Origin: Pycnococcus provasolii
Lineage: Eukaryota; Chlorophyta; Pseudoscourfieldiophyceae; Pseudoscourfieldiales
Length of the DNA: 64,000 nucleotides
Reading direction: 5' to 3'
Assembly (NCBI GenBank): GCA_049487715.1
Contig: CP150571.1
Location: forward strand, 372,001 to 436,000
Shown here: positions 8,703-18,583 of the stretch, piece after piece
How the letters are laid out: every line of letters begins with the position of its first letter
How positions within the stretch are numbered: the first letter of the stretch is position 1
The notes under the pieces: generated by a model
Told to the model about the DNA's origin: nothing
Seen by the model: the letters and a program-made list of their open reading frames with translations, nothing else
Database searches by the model: none
Position numbers and translations under genes: made by a program

Positions 8703-10795
8703 TCAGCCTGCATGCATATTCATCTGACCAGCTATGTTGCTCGTGGAGGCAACCGTGTGCATGCCGGAAATGTCGCTGGTTGCTGTTAATGGCGTCGTTG
8801 GCGCAGACTGCGCTGTCATGAAACCAACTGGACTTGGCACCGGCATGCCGCCTGCAGTTGGGGGAACCTGAATCGGAGGCGGTGCAGCCTTGCGCCGTCC
8901 TGACGTAGGACTCTTCCGACGTGGCGCAGCACTGGCCGTCCCGCCTGCACCCATAGGAAATTGCTGCCTCTGTGCACCTGCAGCCTGCGCGGATGCTGCC
9001 GCCATAGCTGCTGCGTGCTGGCGCTCGTGGTGTAGCTTCACCGCCATCGCACTCGCCGCATTCGCGGCAGGCACAGCTCGCGCCTCCACCTCCGCGGGGT
9101 TGACTCCTAGTTGTTTCAGGGTTTCCCGCAGTGAATGCGCCTCGGCATTTGCCGCTGAAATGCGCGATTCCCATTGCGCAACTTCCGCACGAAGGTTTGC
9201 CTGCTCAAGCGTGAGTTCAAGACCCGCTTGACTGAGACGCGTGCCCTCGCTATTCAGGTCAGATACCTCGGCCCCTAGAGCCTGTGCACGCTCCTGCAGG
9301 TCGCTCACGCCATTCGCCTGCTTCACCTTGGAGCGCGCCGCGCTCCTTCGATTCGCGATGATGCGTCTCGCGCGAGTCGGGTCAGTGGTAATGAGTTGGC
9401 GTAGCCGCTCATCCAGCCGGATGCCCTCCACGCTGTTCGGGTCCAACGACGTGTTAAAATCGCTGTCGCGGTCGCCATTCTCGCTGGGGCATTGTGAGGA
9501 AGGATTCGACCACGAAGATGGCGTGCCCAGATCGTCACCGTAATCTCCGTAGTCGCTCGGCGGTCCGCTCCTCTCCGACGTGTTGGCACTCAATCCTCCG
9601 GTGCTACTTGGCTTGTGATGATGATGCCGATGGCGGTGGCCCGATGACTTGTGTTTGCGGCTGACCGCATGTCCGTCCCAACTGCTACCTCTCTTGTGGC
9701 CCGACGACTTTTTGGTCTTGGGCGCGGTGGGCGGAATGCCGCCCGCCGAAGCTCCTGCCGCAGCTGTAGATGTCGGCACGGCAACTCCCGCGGCTGCGTA
9801 GATGGCTGGCCCGGGCCATGCCACGGGCGCTGAAGCAGGCACAGTCGCTGTCGTGTGGATAGGCGCTTGCGAGAGAGCAGTGCCAAACGCTGGTAGGCTG
9901 CTGCTCGTGTGCAGCGGCATAGGCATCGGCACGTTTGCGACGGTGGGTGCACCTGCGCCGGCGGTGGTCCCTGAGGGTTGTGCAGGAAATGCTGCGGCAG
10001 CAGGTGCGGTTGTGGTGGCGACGGCGGCGAAGGGGGCTGCGCTCGTTGGCACGACCCCACCCGTGGATGTGGCTGCGGGAGTGGCTGTGGATGTCGGCAA
10101 GGCTGCCCACGGCGCGGGCGGGCGGGCCATGCCGGCCGACGCATGTGTGGGCGTCAGCGACATCGGACCTGCCATCATCGAGGCGCCTGACATACCACCG
10201 ACGTTCAAGGAGTTCAGCTGTCGGCCACCCGCAGCTCTCGCCGCTGCACGCCAGTCTGTGGGTGCGAACGTAAGCGGGGCGGCGCCAGCCGCGGCTGGCG
10301 CGGGAGCTGCGTGATAGGCGGGTCCTCCAGGGTAGAGGAGAGGCTGTGTCGTGAGGTTGGGCATGGAAGGCGAGCGCGACGGTGGATGCACGGGCAGTGT
10401 GCTGGTTCCAGAGGAACTGTGTGCAACCAAGGTTGGCATGTTAGCGTTGAGTGGCGGCATTGCGGAAGCTGGTGCTCCTGGGGTCGGAAGCGTGGTTGGT
10501 GGGAAGGCCGGAGTAGCAGCAGCACTGCTGCTGGCATGGCTCCTTCTCGTTTAGGCGGTGGAGCACCAGCTGCTGCTGCAGCCCCAGCTGCGGCCAGCGG
10601 CTGCTGCAACTGCATATGTGTTAGTGTTGTTTGCTGCGCAGACACCACGCCGCCAACACTCGCTGCACTGACGTTAAGTGCTGACAAATGCGGTGGCAGT
10701 GTGCCGACACCGGGCATCGGCACGGGCGCTAAGGTTGCAGCTGCGGCGTTCGCAGCTGCCGCTGGTCCCGCCTCCTCCTTTATGGGCGCCAACAT
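8703..10795 (-). CDS. bZIP transcription factor (plant group-I-like), with a frame break near 10,500-10,550
   Basis: A nuclear DNA-binding protein. The main frame, 8703 to about 10550, encodes a Pro/Ala/Ser/Thr-rich region, a His/Lys-rich stretch (HKRGSSWDGH...HRHRHHHHKP) and a bZIP domain: ARRIIANRRSAARSKVKQ (basic region; N-x7-R) followed by a long leucine-zipper coil, resembling the RSG/VIP1/RF2a group of plants. The best N-terminus, MLAPIKEEAGP at 10795, lies in a different frame that stays open to 10214; the two frames overlap between a TAA near 10550 and the change-over. A 1-base deletion or a short intron of length 2 modulo 3 would join them. I could not identify convincing splice sites. 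If the upstream frame is not used, ATG 10460 (PPLNANMP) is the start. Confidence 0.72.
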
Positions 10796-11585
10796 CGTTT
10801 GCTGGTTGGCCTACGATAGCGATATTTATTTCGTGAAGCGTGGTTGCGCGTGCCTGTCCAAAGAGGAACAGCTTCCTTCCTTAGCAAGGAAGCCACCCTT
10901 CTGATAAATGAGGCAAGCCCGTCTATGTGCTAGTACTAGTGCGGCCTGTGGCGCCTGCGACCGCGTTACCTCGAAGCAGGTGCGCTTGCTTGCTCGCGCC
11001 TTGCACTTGCGCACTCGTCGTTTGACGAGCCGGTGGCTGTTTGGCTCGGAGCTTGTTTGCCCCGCCTTTGGGGTCGCGCAAAACGGACCTGGGCCCGGCC
11101 TTAAGATACGGTCGTCCTGAATCGGTTCGAGTTTCGGGTAAGAATAAGGGAGGTGGGTAAGGCTGAAGGGTAAGGCCCAAGGGGGTACCGGGTAGGGTTT
11201 ACGTGGTCCCCCAAGGCTCCGCTTCCGTTGGTTCCACCATCGCGGTATCCAAAGAGGCAACAGCCGCTCTTACACGCGACAATCACGCGGCAATAGCCTA
11301 ATCTTCCTATCCTCATAGCAGAAAATGCTAACCTGGGAAAGTGGGGGAAAGTGGGGGATTGGGTCATGCCGGTTTTTTCGGGGTTAAAACAAGGGCGCGT
11401 GACAAAAGGGGCGAGGAGCAAGACACGACGGTCATGGCCTTAAGACGTGAGGAAAACGGTATAGGCGTGACAACGAAGGCACGATATAACGCAACGACTT
11501 AGGTGCTGAGCGCGGTGGCGTGACTAGAGGAAACCAGGATGAAAATTGAGAGAGAAAGCGAAAAACAAAAAATAGAAACTTTCTT
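10796..11585. promoter_or_regulatory. 790-bp spacer: PH-protein 3' end and bZIP promoter
   Basis: Both flanking genes read leftwards, so this holds the 3' UTR of the PH-domain gene and the promoter of the bZIP gene. The 9-mer TTCGGGGTT is at 11377-11385, after a repeated GTGGGGGAAA/GTGGGGGATT. Short overlapping frames on both strands show no domain or sensible composition, so no gene is called. Confidence 0.4.
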
Positions 11586-12296
11586 TTACTCCGCCATCGG
11601 ATCGTAATATTCCGAAGACTCCCGCTGCTTCTGCGTAGGCATACGTTCCTCAATGTACTTCTTCACTTCCAGGAACTTCTCAAGGCCACGCATTTCGATC
11701 TTCGAGCCGTCACGGCACGTGATCACGGCATCGCCCCACAGACCCACGCCTCGGCCGACGACATCGACGCGAACGATGTCGCTGTATCCAACGTTGAGCG
11801 ACTCCTTCTTGAACGGGCTGTCCGTCTCCACGCAAACGCGCTTGTCTGTGATTTTGTAGTTGATCCATAGCTTGCGTCCTAGTGCCGCGGCAGTGAGCGG
11901 CAGCCATACTAGCGTGGCAGCGAGCGCGACGTTCACCGCCGTCTCTCCGGAGCTCGGCGCCCCTTCGTAAAACACCGTTTCTCCCGCCCAGTCCGCCTCG
12001 GACATGGTCGTCATGGTTCCCGACGTGGTTTCCGCCGCAATCGCCGCCGCTTTTGCTTTTTGCTCCTTCTTTCTCTCTTCGAAGGACACGCGCTTTTCCG
12101 GCTTCTTCTTGCTGAGCTTGAGCGCGGCGATCTTCGACTCGAAGTCCCCGTCGTCGTCAGATGCGCGGCAGACCAACCTCGGCCTCGCGGAGATCGCGGC
12201 GTGCGATCGAGGCGCCGCCAAAGCGTGGCCCAAGCGGCTGTGCGTGCGCACAGAGGAGGCACGTGACATCAGCATGGTGTTGCGTTGTGCGATCAT
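11586..12296 (-). CDS. plastid-targeted membrane protein with bacterial-type PH domain
   Basis: 236 residues from ATG 12296. The first ~46 residues are Ser/Arg/Ala-rich without acids and end in LVCRASDDD, a good chloroplast transit peptide and cleavage site. A charged linker (SKKKPEKRVSFEERKKEQK) leads to WAGETVFYEGAPSSGE, a hydrophobic segment (VNVALAATLVWLPLTAAALG, about 125-144) and WINYKITDKRVCVETDSPF, SLNVGYSDIVRVDVVGRG and DAVITCRDGSKIEMRGL: the bPH_2 pattern seen in small plant plastid proteins. The role is unknown; a thylakoid or envelope membrane location is inferred. The gene is divergent from MOT1. Confidence 0.78.
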   Translation of the reverse strand: MIAQRNTMLMSRASSVRTHSRLGHALAAPRSHAAISARPRLVCRASDDDGDFESKIAALKLSKKKPEKRVSFEERKKEQKAKAAAIAAETTSGTMTTMSEADWAGETVFYEGAPSSGETAVNVALAATLVWLPLTAAALGRKLWINYKITDKRVCVETDSPFKKESLNVGYSDIVRVDVVGRGVGLWGDAVITCRDGSKIEMRGLEKFLEVKKYIEERMPTQKQRESSEYYDPMAE

Positions 12297-12676
12297 CGGG
12301 TCGTTTTTTTTTGTGGTTGTGAATGGGGCCGTGCTGGGCTGGGAAGGGGTTGAGGACGGGTAGAGAGGATTTTTTCCTGTGGACGGGAGTGGTCCATGAA
12401 CGTCCAGTCAGAACTCAAGATCAGCCTCAGGCCCCACACATTGCCATGGCAGCCTGGTATCTTCGGGATACTTCGCTGAGTGAAATTTCCGCTCCTCTAA
12501 CCCAAACCCCCAAACCCCAAGGTAGTTTGGGGTTTGGGGGTTTGGTCAGAAAAGGGAAACACCGACCTGCACCACGCTCATGCCAAGTGGTCCATTACGC
12601 CGCCATACACGCTGAGTTCTGATTTCTTCGTCAAGAGATCTAGATCTGGTCCTGAGCTTCGCCAACCTTCGCCGTT
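12297..12676. promoter_or_regulatory. divergent promoter, PH-domain gene / MOT1
   Basis: 380 bp between head-to-head genes. Its striking element is the inverted repeat at 12502-12545, listed separately. No coding frame is credible here. Confidence 0.45.
12502..12545. repeat. 19-bp perfect inverted repeat, C/A-rich
   Basis: The left arm CCAAACCCCCAAACCCCAA (12502-12520) is the exact reverse complement of 12527-12545, with the 6-nt spacer GGTAGT. It could fold into a stable hairpin. The arms are built from telomere-like AAACCCC units, and the repeat sits about 130 bp before the MOT1 start. Confidence 0.9.
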
Positions 12677-15600
12677 ATGCCGCCACGCGGCAAGAAACAA
12701 CAGTCTGAAGGTAGCACAGCTGGTGGGGCTACACGCCTTTCCCACCTCATCACCACAGTGACCCAGGACCCAACAGCCAGCTTAGTATCAGGGCGATCCC
12801 GAGCAGCAGCCTCCACTCACTCAGCCGCAGTCGCTTCACGTCTGCGTCAAAGCAGATATGTCGCTGCAAAGACACTCGCGGCATTGTGCGCCGATTCGCC
12901 ACTCCTAGCGCGACGCACGATTAAAAAGCTCGTCAAGGCGAACGGCGTCATATCGAACGAGTGGACCGTGCGACTGGCGACGTCATCATGCTTCGGAGAA
13001 ATCGCACGACAACTCCCAGTGCCACCTGAATCAACAAAAGTCGATGGCGACCCCTCGTACACTGGGTACCTATCCATCGCGAACTTTGACGTGCAAAAAG
13101 TCGCGCTGAAGGGCAAGCCCTTGCTAGCGTCGACGGGCGAAGAGTACGACACCAAGCGCAGGCGAGGAAACGCGGACGGTAGTAAGGAGGAGCGACTTGC
13201 GGCGGCAAGAGATCTGATGCTCGAGAAGATGGGACTCAAGGACGTACCACAAATAGTGAAGGCTGACGAGATCTTCACGGAGCACGATATCACCGCCGAC
13301 GGATCCGCCGCCGCCAAACGTGAGGCGGGTGACACGGACGTCGTTTCGCTCGTAGACAGCATGGCAGGAGGTGGGGGCGAAGGCAAGAAGCTCAGCGCAC
13401 GTGAGCGCATCATGCTCAAAAAGCGCAAGAGGATGGAAGCTTCAGGCGTCGCGCCAGTGAAAGGTGCTGATCATGCCAAAGAAGATGGCGCTTCAGATGA
13501 TGACGACGACGACGACGACGACGGCGGCGACGTCAAAGCGGACTATGAATGGCCTCTCAAGGATCTGTGTGACCTGCTTATCACCGAGTACCTGCTCTCG
13601 CCGAAGTGGGAGACGAGACACGGAGCAACCGCGGCGCTGCGTGACATAATGCTCGCAAGTACAGCCAAGCAAGTACGCAACACACCGTGGATGCTTGACC
13701 TCGCGTGCAGGCTGCTCAGCGTACTTGCGCTAGACCGATTTGGAGACTTCGAGTCTGACGACACTGTCGCGCCCGTTCGAGATACCGCCGCACAGGCACT
13801 TGCAGCTGTCGTGTGCCAGCTTGATACAAGCGATGCACTCGCGGTGCTCGATCGACTCGACGCCTTGCGTACGTGTGATGCGCCTGCGTGGGAGGTAAGG
13901 CATGGCGCACTGCTAGGCATGAGGTACTGCACAATCGCTCGTCGAGAGGCTGGATGTCATGCTCTACTTGCGAGAGAGGTGGCGTGTTCACGCGCAAGCT
14001 TGGGAGATGCGGATGATGACGTGCGCTCTGCCGCGGCATCCGCATTTGCGCCTCACGCGGAATGGCTAGTCGAGACAAATCGCGCAGACGCGCACGCCGC
14101 GTTCTCAAGTCTGCTTACGTCAACAATGCCAAGCATGAACATTGCGTGCGGATCTGTGGCTCCCGTCGTCGAACTCACGGAGCGCCTTGCTCGTGCATTG
14201 GGCAATACGAAGCATACTGCCGCAGATAGCCTGCCGCCGCGCTCCGCTGCCGCCGCGGCGCTGTGGCCGTTTGTCGAGCACCCATCAGCGCGCGTGCGTA
14301 CGCTCGCTGGGCGTGCGCTCGCTGCGGCATGGACGGCAAGCCCTCCTGGTGGCGACAGCAGCGATGCCGCAGACGCAGCTCGGATCCTCATGCAGCGCGC
14401 ACTCTGTGAGCCGTCAGCTGACGCGCGCAAGGCACTCGAGGGTGCTTTTGATGCAATCATTGGCGATGCCGCGCACATGCTTGCGGCGGACGATCAGATG
14501 CCTGCGGCATTTCTACGGCTTGGCGCGACGAAAGATGGACACAGTGTGGAAGCGAGCCGCCTGCTTCGAGCATCGAAGACGATCGCCGACGCCCCTGCAA
14601 CGGAAGCTCCCTCGGGACACGCCGCTACGACGATACAAGCTGCCGCGTACGCCGTCTCCTCCAACATTTCCGTTGCCTTTGCGCAACGTAAATCGTTTTG
14701 TTCCATGGGCGGCAAGCTGCTGGCGACATTGTCGGCAGACGCATCGTGCTCAGCGTCGGTTCAGCGATGGGTGCAGATTCTCAGGATGCCATTCGACACA
14801 AGAAGTGCGCACATGAGGCAGACGACAAGTCTTTTGTTGCTTGCATGGTGTGCAGGTTGCTCGGCTCGAACCACGCATCCTCGAACATCTCTCACTCCGA
14901 TTGACTTCGCTGGCCTGCTTGATGTCGTTGAGGCCAATCTTGTGACTGCAGCCACAAATGCGGAGATGCCTCTGCGAGGCCATGGGACGGTTGTTGACCC
15001 AAGCACGACGCAGCGTGATGTGGCGCAGCACTTCCTTCCATACTCCGAGCTTGACTCGCTCCTGAACGTGACGCGAAAGCAGGCACGGGTCGCCTTAGCT
15101 AGCGCAATGGCAGCAGGACTTTCCGACCCACGTGGGACTGCGCCATCACCGAATCGCCCACCCATTGCGCATGATCCGGCATTCGTTGCAGCATTCGATG
15201 CATCGAGCAGTTCTCCGGAAGCGAGGGCGACAGCCACACGAGGGGCAATTGCGGCTATCGGCGCGCTAAGTGATTCACTCTGCGCGTCCCTCGCGGCGTC
15301 CACCCACGCGTCAACGTCTGCAAATTCTGGCGATACTTTGAACATGCAAGTGTCCCGACTTAAGGATAGCTCTGACCGGCTTCGTGCTAATAATAAGCAG
15401 GTCAGCTTGAGCAAGCGCCTGCATGTGACCACAGCCGCACTTAACGCCGCAGCGGCAGTAGCGCTGCGCGTTGGCATGACAAACTCGCCGCCACAGCCTC
15501 CGGACAAAGTCACTGCGTACATGAAAGTGTTAATGCCCTGCGTGCGCGAAGAAACAGTGCTTGACGTTCAGAAGTTTGCGTCCGAAGGGGTCACCGCTCT

Positions 15601-18421
15601 GATCGCCTCCCAACCACCAACTCAAACGCCTGTGCTTCCTAAGCTACTGGGCAATGTATGCGCCTACGCAATTGCGGAAGCTGCGTGGGCGCCGGCGTTA
15701 GGAGCACCGCGGCAGCTTGCACTTGAGGAGTCGTTGGCAACGGCCACGAAGGCTCTTCCCTCGTCAGATCAGAAAGATGATCAGGGACGACAGCTTGCAG
15801 ATGGAGAGGCCACACGCCGCGGCGCCAGCTGCCTTGCACGTGCTTTATGCAATGGGCTGCCCCCTGGCAGGCTCGCGGAAACACCGGAGCTATGGCAGGC
15901 ACTCACGTGCACCGGCGACGACGGGGATATCACGCGAAAAGCTCTTGCTTCTGGACGCACCTGGCTTCCACATCTGCTGAGCATGCCTGCGAATGATCCA
16001 GCACAACAGCGCGCCTTAGCACAAGTTCTTCCTGAGCACGTCAGCTGCCTTGCAAGTATCGACGGCGGCATAGCTGCCGGATCCTTACTCTGCACATTAA
16101 CGTGCTGCGTGGACGCGAAAGCTCTAGCGCCCGCTTGTCGTGTATTTTTGTCGCTTTTGAATGATGTGGCTGCTTCGGCGGTGCCAGGGCGATCGGGTGC
16201 AGCTTACGTGATTTCAGGCCTTGCAACAACGTTATCACGCGAAGCGGCAGGCCTCGCGCCACTCGTTTTGCGCTCTCTTCTCTCGCTTTCCAGCAGCAAG
16301 CACGCCGAGGCGCGTGCTGCGGCATCCTTAGCGCTTGCCGAGCTCATGCCACTTCTTCCCGTTGCGGCATACGGATTTGACTCCGCGCCAACTTTCTTGT
16401 GCGACTGCGGTAGCGATAGCGCGCTTGCCACGCGCTGGGAATCGGAGCGAGCGTTTGTTTGCTCGCTCATTGACAATGCGCGCGGCGGTGCATCGGATCG
16501 TGCAATATCCGCTCCACTCCTTGCGGAGGCGGAAGGAGGTGTGAATTTGCGCCCTTACCAACGCGAAGGCGTTGCCTGGCTCGCATTTCTGCGCAACGCC
16601 GGCCTGCACGGCATCCTCGCGGACGACATGGGGCTTGGCAAGACGCTTCAGACGCTTATTGCGGTTGCGGAGGCGTCGCTTGAGTGTACGTCAAGATCCG
16701 AATCGCCGCCGCCGAGCTTGGTTGTGTGCCCGGCGACGCTCGTCTTCCATTGGGCCGCAGAGGCGGAACGTCACTTCGCGACGAGCGGTAACCCGCTCTT
16801 GCCCGTGGTGTCGTATGTGGGCACGCCTGCGGCACGCGAGAAAATGCGCGCGTCGCCGGAGTGGAAGGAGGCGCGTCTCGTGGTGATGAGCTACGAGACC
16901 CTTCGCTCCGATATTGAAAGGTTGTCTGGAATGTCATTTCTCTACTGCATCTGCGACGAGGGACATGTGCTTCGCAATCCGTCCAGCGGCGTGAGCCAAG
17001 CATCTCGCCGCATAGATGCGCGACACCGCCTCGTGCTGAGTGGCACACCGGTGCAAAATCATCCCACGGAGTTGTGGAGCCTTTTTGCATTTGCTATGCC
17101 AGGCTACCTAGGAGAGCTCGCTGATTTCAAGGCTAGCTACGGAAAGGCTGTAGATGCCGCACGCGGTGCACTTGGGAGGTCAAGAGCGAACGATGGCCCG
17201 GAGGATCCGGAGGCGGCACAGAGAAATTCATCCAGCGCGGCGGCTGCAGCAGAGGCTAATGCCACACGCATGGCAGATGCTCTGGGGCAGCTTCGCAAGC
17301 GCACGAATCCTTTCGTGCTGAGGCGTACGAAGGAGTCTGTTCTGAAGGATCTTCCCCCCAAAACGATCGAGGACGTGTATGTGTCGCCCACACCCGTTAT
17401 GCGCGCAATGCACGAGACTGTCAAGGCACGCATCAGTGCGAGCCACGACGGCGATGCGTCAGAAAAGGCGGCGCCCGTTCTAACGGGCCTTTCGATGCTT
17501 CGCGCGCTGTGCACGAGCCCGTCTATTGCGTACGACGCCCGCGACGCCGGGCATGTCGAGGCTCTACGTCGCTGCGGCTTATCGCCAAGTGACCTTGGTC
17601 GAATCCAAGACGCGGAAGGATGCAAGAAAATGCTTGAACATGCGCCAAAGATCGAGGCGCTGGCAACTTTGCTGAGCAGCGTTACTGACGTTGAGGTGAA
17701 TGGCGACGAGGTTGCCGTGCCTGAGGGGGGTCGGCAGCGTCAGGTTCTCGTCTTTGCGCAGTTCCGCAAGACGCTTGACCTCGTGGAGCGACTTCTGCTC
17801 GATTCGACAACTGGCCTGTTCCGCGGAGCTCTGTCTCATCTAAGGTTGGATGGCAGTATGAACCCGACAGAGCGTTCACGCGCCGTGAAGCGCTTCACGG
17901 GCGACCCAAGCATATCTCTGCTTCTGCTGACGACGAAAGTTGGCGGCTTGGGCTTGAACTTAACGTGTGCTGACACGGTAATCTTTCTCGAGCACGACTA
18001 CAATCCAATGGCGGACCTGCAGGCGATGGATCGCGCGCACCGTCTCGGCCAGAAACGCGCGGTGTCCGTCTACCGCCTGCTCGTACAGGATACTCTTGAG
18101 GTGGAGCTTATGGGTCTGCAGAGCTTCAAGAAGGCTGTGGCGGCTAAGTTGGTGGTTAGCGGCGGCACGGACAAGATGGACACGTCTGGTGTTCTGTCCG
18201 CCGCGGCTGAGCACGGCGAGTCTCTCGCTGCTCTGCAAGCATCGCACGTTTCTGATGAGGCGGCAGCGGCGGACGAGGCGGCGGCAGGAGCCGGTCTCGG
18301 CAAGGCTGCCCGCGATGCAATGGCGCATTTGGCGAACTCAATGGGCGATGAAGACCCTTACGCAGATGAGCTGGACGAGGGCGGCTTTGTCAAGAAGTTG
18401 AAAGGTGATGGTTTACAGTAA
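12677..18421 (+). CDS. MOT1: TATA-binding-protein-associated ATPase MOT1/BTAF1
   Basis: A Swi2/Snf2 ATPase that removes TBP from DNA. 1,914 residues from ATG 12677, matching the family's about 1,850-1,900. The N-terminal ~1,270 residues are HEAT-repeat-like: RYVAAKTLAALC near 57 (family: WDTRIAAGQAVEAI), DYEWPLKDLCDLLITEYLLS near 292 and WETRHGATAALRDIM near 310. Acidic DDDDDDDDDGGD lies near 275. The ATPase starts at LRPYQREGVAWLAFL: GILADDMGLGKT (Walker A, about 1310), ICDEGH (the DEGH form typical of Mot1, about 1425), LVLSGTPVQNHPTELWSLF, VLVFAQFRKTLDL (about 1690), TKVGGLGLNLTCAD and DRAHRLGQKRAVSVYRL (arginine fingers, about 1795). One uninterrupted frame. TGTAA follows the stop by 15 bp. 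Confidence 0.96.
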   Translation: MPPRGKKQQSEGSTAGGATRLSHLITTVTQDPTASLVSGRSRAAASTHSAAVASRLRQSRYVAAKTLAALCADSPLLARRTIKKLVKANGVISNEWTVRLATSSCFGEIARQLPVPPESTKVDGDPSYTGYLSIANFDVQKVALKGKPLLASTGEEYDTKRRRGNADGSKEERLAAARDLMLEKMGLKDVPQIVKADEIFTEHDITADGSAAAKREAGDTDVVSLVDSMAGGGGEGKKLSARERIMLKKRKRMEASGVAPVKGADHAKEDGASDDDDDDDDDGGDVKADYEWPLKDLCDLLITEYLLSPKWETRHGATAALRDIMLASTAKQVRNTPWMLDLACRLLSVLALDRFGDFESDDTVAPVRDTAAQALAAVVCQLDTSDALAVLDRLDALRTCDAPAWEVRHGALLGMRYCTIARREAGCHALLAREVACSRASLGDADDDVRSAAASAFAPHAEWLVETNRADAHAAFSSLLTSTMPSMNIACGSVAPVVELTERLARALGNTKHTAADSLPPRSAAAAALWPFVEHPSARVRTLAGRALAAAWTASPPGGDSSDAADAARILMQRALCEPSADARKALEGAFDAIIGDAAHMLAADDQMPAAFLRLGATKDGHSVEASRLLRASKTIADAPATEAPSGHAATTIQAAAYAVSSNISVAFAQRKSFCSMGGKLLATLSADASCSASVQRWVQILRMPFDTRSAHMRQTTSLLLLAWCAGCSARTTHPRTSLTPIDFAGLLDVVEANLVTAATNAEMPLRGHGTVVDPSTTQRDVAQHFLPYSELDSLLNVTRKQARVALASAMAAGLSDPRGTAPSPNRPPIAHDPAFVAAFDASSSSPEARATATRGAIAAIGALSDSLCASLAASTHASTSANSGDTLNMQVSRLKDSSDRLRANNKQVSLSKRLHVTTAALNAAAAVALRVGMTNSPPQPPDKVTAYMKVLMPCVREETVLDVQKFASEGVTALIASQPPTQTPVLPKLLGNVCAYAIAEAAWAPALGAPRQLALEESLATATKALPSSDQKDDQGRQLADGEATRRGASCLARALCNGLPPGRLAETPELWQALTCTGDDGDITRKALASGRTWLPHLLSMPANDPAQQRALAQVLPEHVSCLASIDGGIAAGSLLCTLTCCVDAKALAPACRVFLSLLNDVAASAVPGRSGAAYVISGLATTLSREAAGLAPLVLRSLLSLSSSKHAEARAAASLALAELMPLLPVAAYGFDSAPTFLCDCGSDSALATRWESERAFVCSLIDNARGGASDRAISAPLLAEAEGGVNLRPYQREGVAWLAFLRNAGLHGILADDMGLGKTLQTLIAVAEASLECTSRSESPPPSLVVCPATLVFHWAAEAERHFATSGNPLLPVVSYVGTPAAREKMRASPEWKEARLVVMSYETLRSDIERLSGMSFLYCICDEGHVLRNPSSGVSQASRRIDARHRLVLSGTPVQNHPTELWSLFAFAMPGYLGELADFKASYGKAVDAARGALGRSRANDGPEDPEAAQRNSSSAAAAAEANATRMADALGQLRKRTNPFVLRRTKESVLKDLPPKTIEDVYVSPTPVMRAMHETVKARISASHDGDASEKAAPVLTGLSMLRALCTSPSIAYDARDAGHVEALRRCGLSPSDLGRIQDAEGCKKMLEHAPKIEALATLLSSVTDVEVNGDEVAVPEGGRQRQVLVFAQFRKTLDLVERLLLDSTTGLFRGALSHLRLDGSMNPTERSRAVKRFTGDPSISLLLLTTKVGGLGLNLTCADTVIFLEHDYNPMADLQAMDRAHRLGQKRAVSVYRLLVQDTLEVELMGLQSFKKAVAAKLVVSGGTDKMDTSGVLSAAAEHGESLAALQASHVSDEAAAADEAAAGAGLGKAARDAMAHLANSMGDEDPYADELDEGGFVKKLKGDGLQ

Positions 18422-18436
18422 CACAGTACATAAGTA

Positions 18437-18446
18437 TGTAATTACA
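18437..18446. terminator. palindromic poly(A) signal shared by convergent genes
   Basis: TGTAATTACA reads TGTAA on both strands. It lies 16 bp after the MOT1 stop and 138 bp after the SIZ1 stop, with no other TGTAA on the SIZ1 strand between. TGTAA is the known poly(A) signal of chlorophytes; use by both genes is inferred. Confidence 0.6.
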
Positions 18447-18583
18447 CAATTGTCTAGCTAAACGCAAGTTTGGCAGAAGGCTTTCCGGCAGGTGGTGCAT
18501 GCGTGGCCTGGAGAATGGTGGAGAAAGATGGTCCGTCCAATAATTCGGGGTTCATTAGGTGGTTTCATTGAGGCGAATTGGAG

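Noticed and set aside
10520-10620. Short intron in the bZIP gene using CTAAAC as branch point
   Set aside because: The nearby GT...AG pairs I tried give lengths of 36-42 nt that do not restore the frame, so no intron is annotated.
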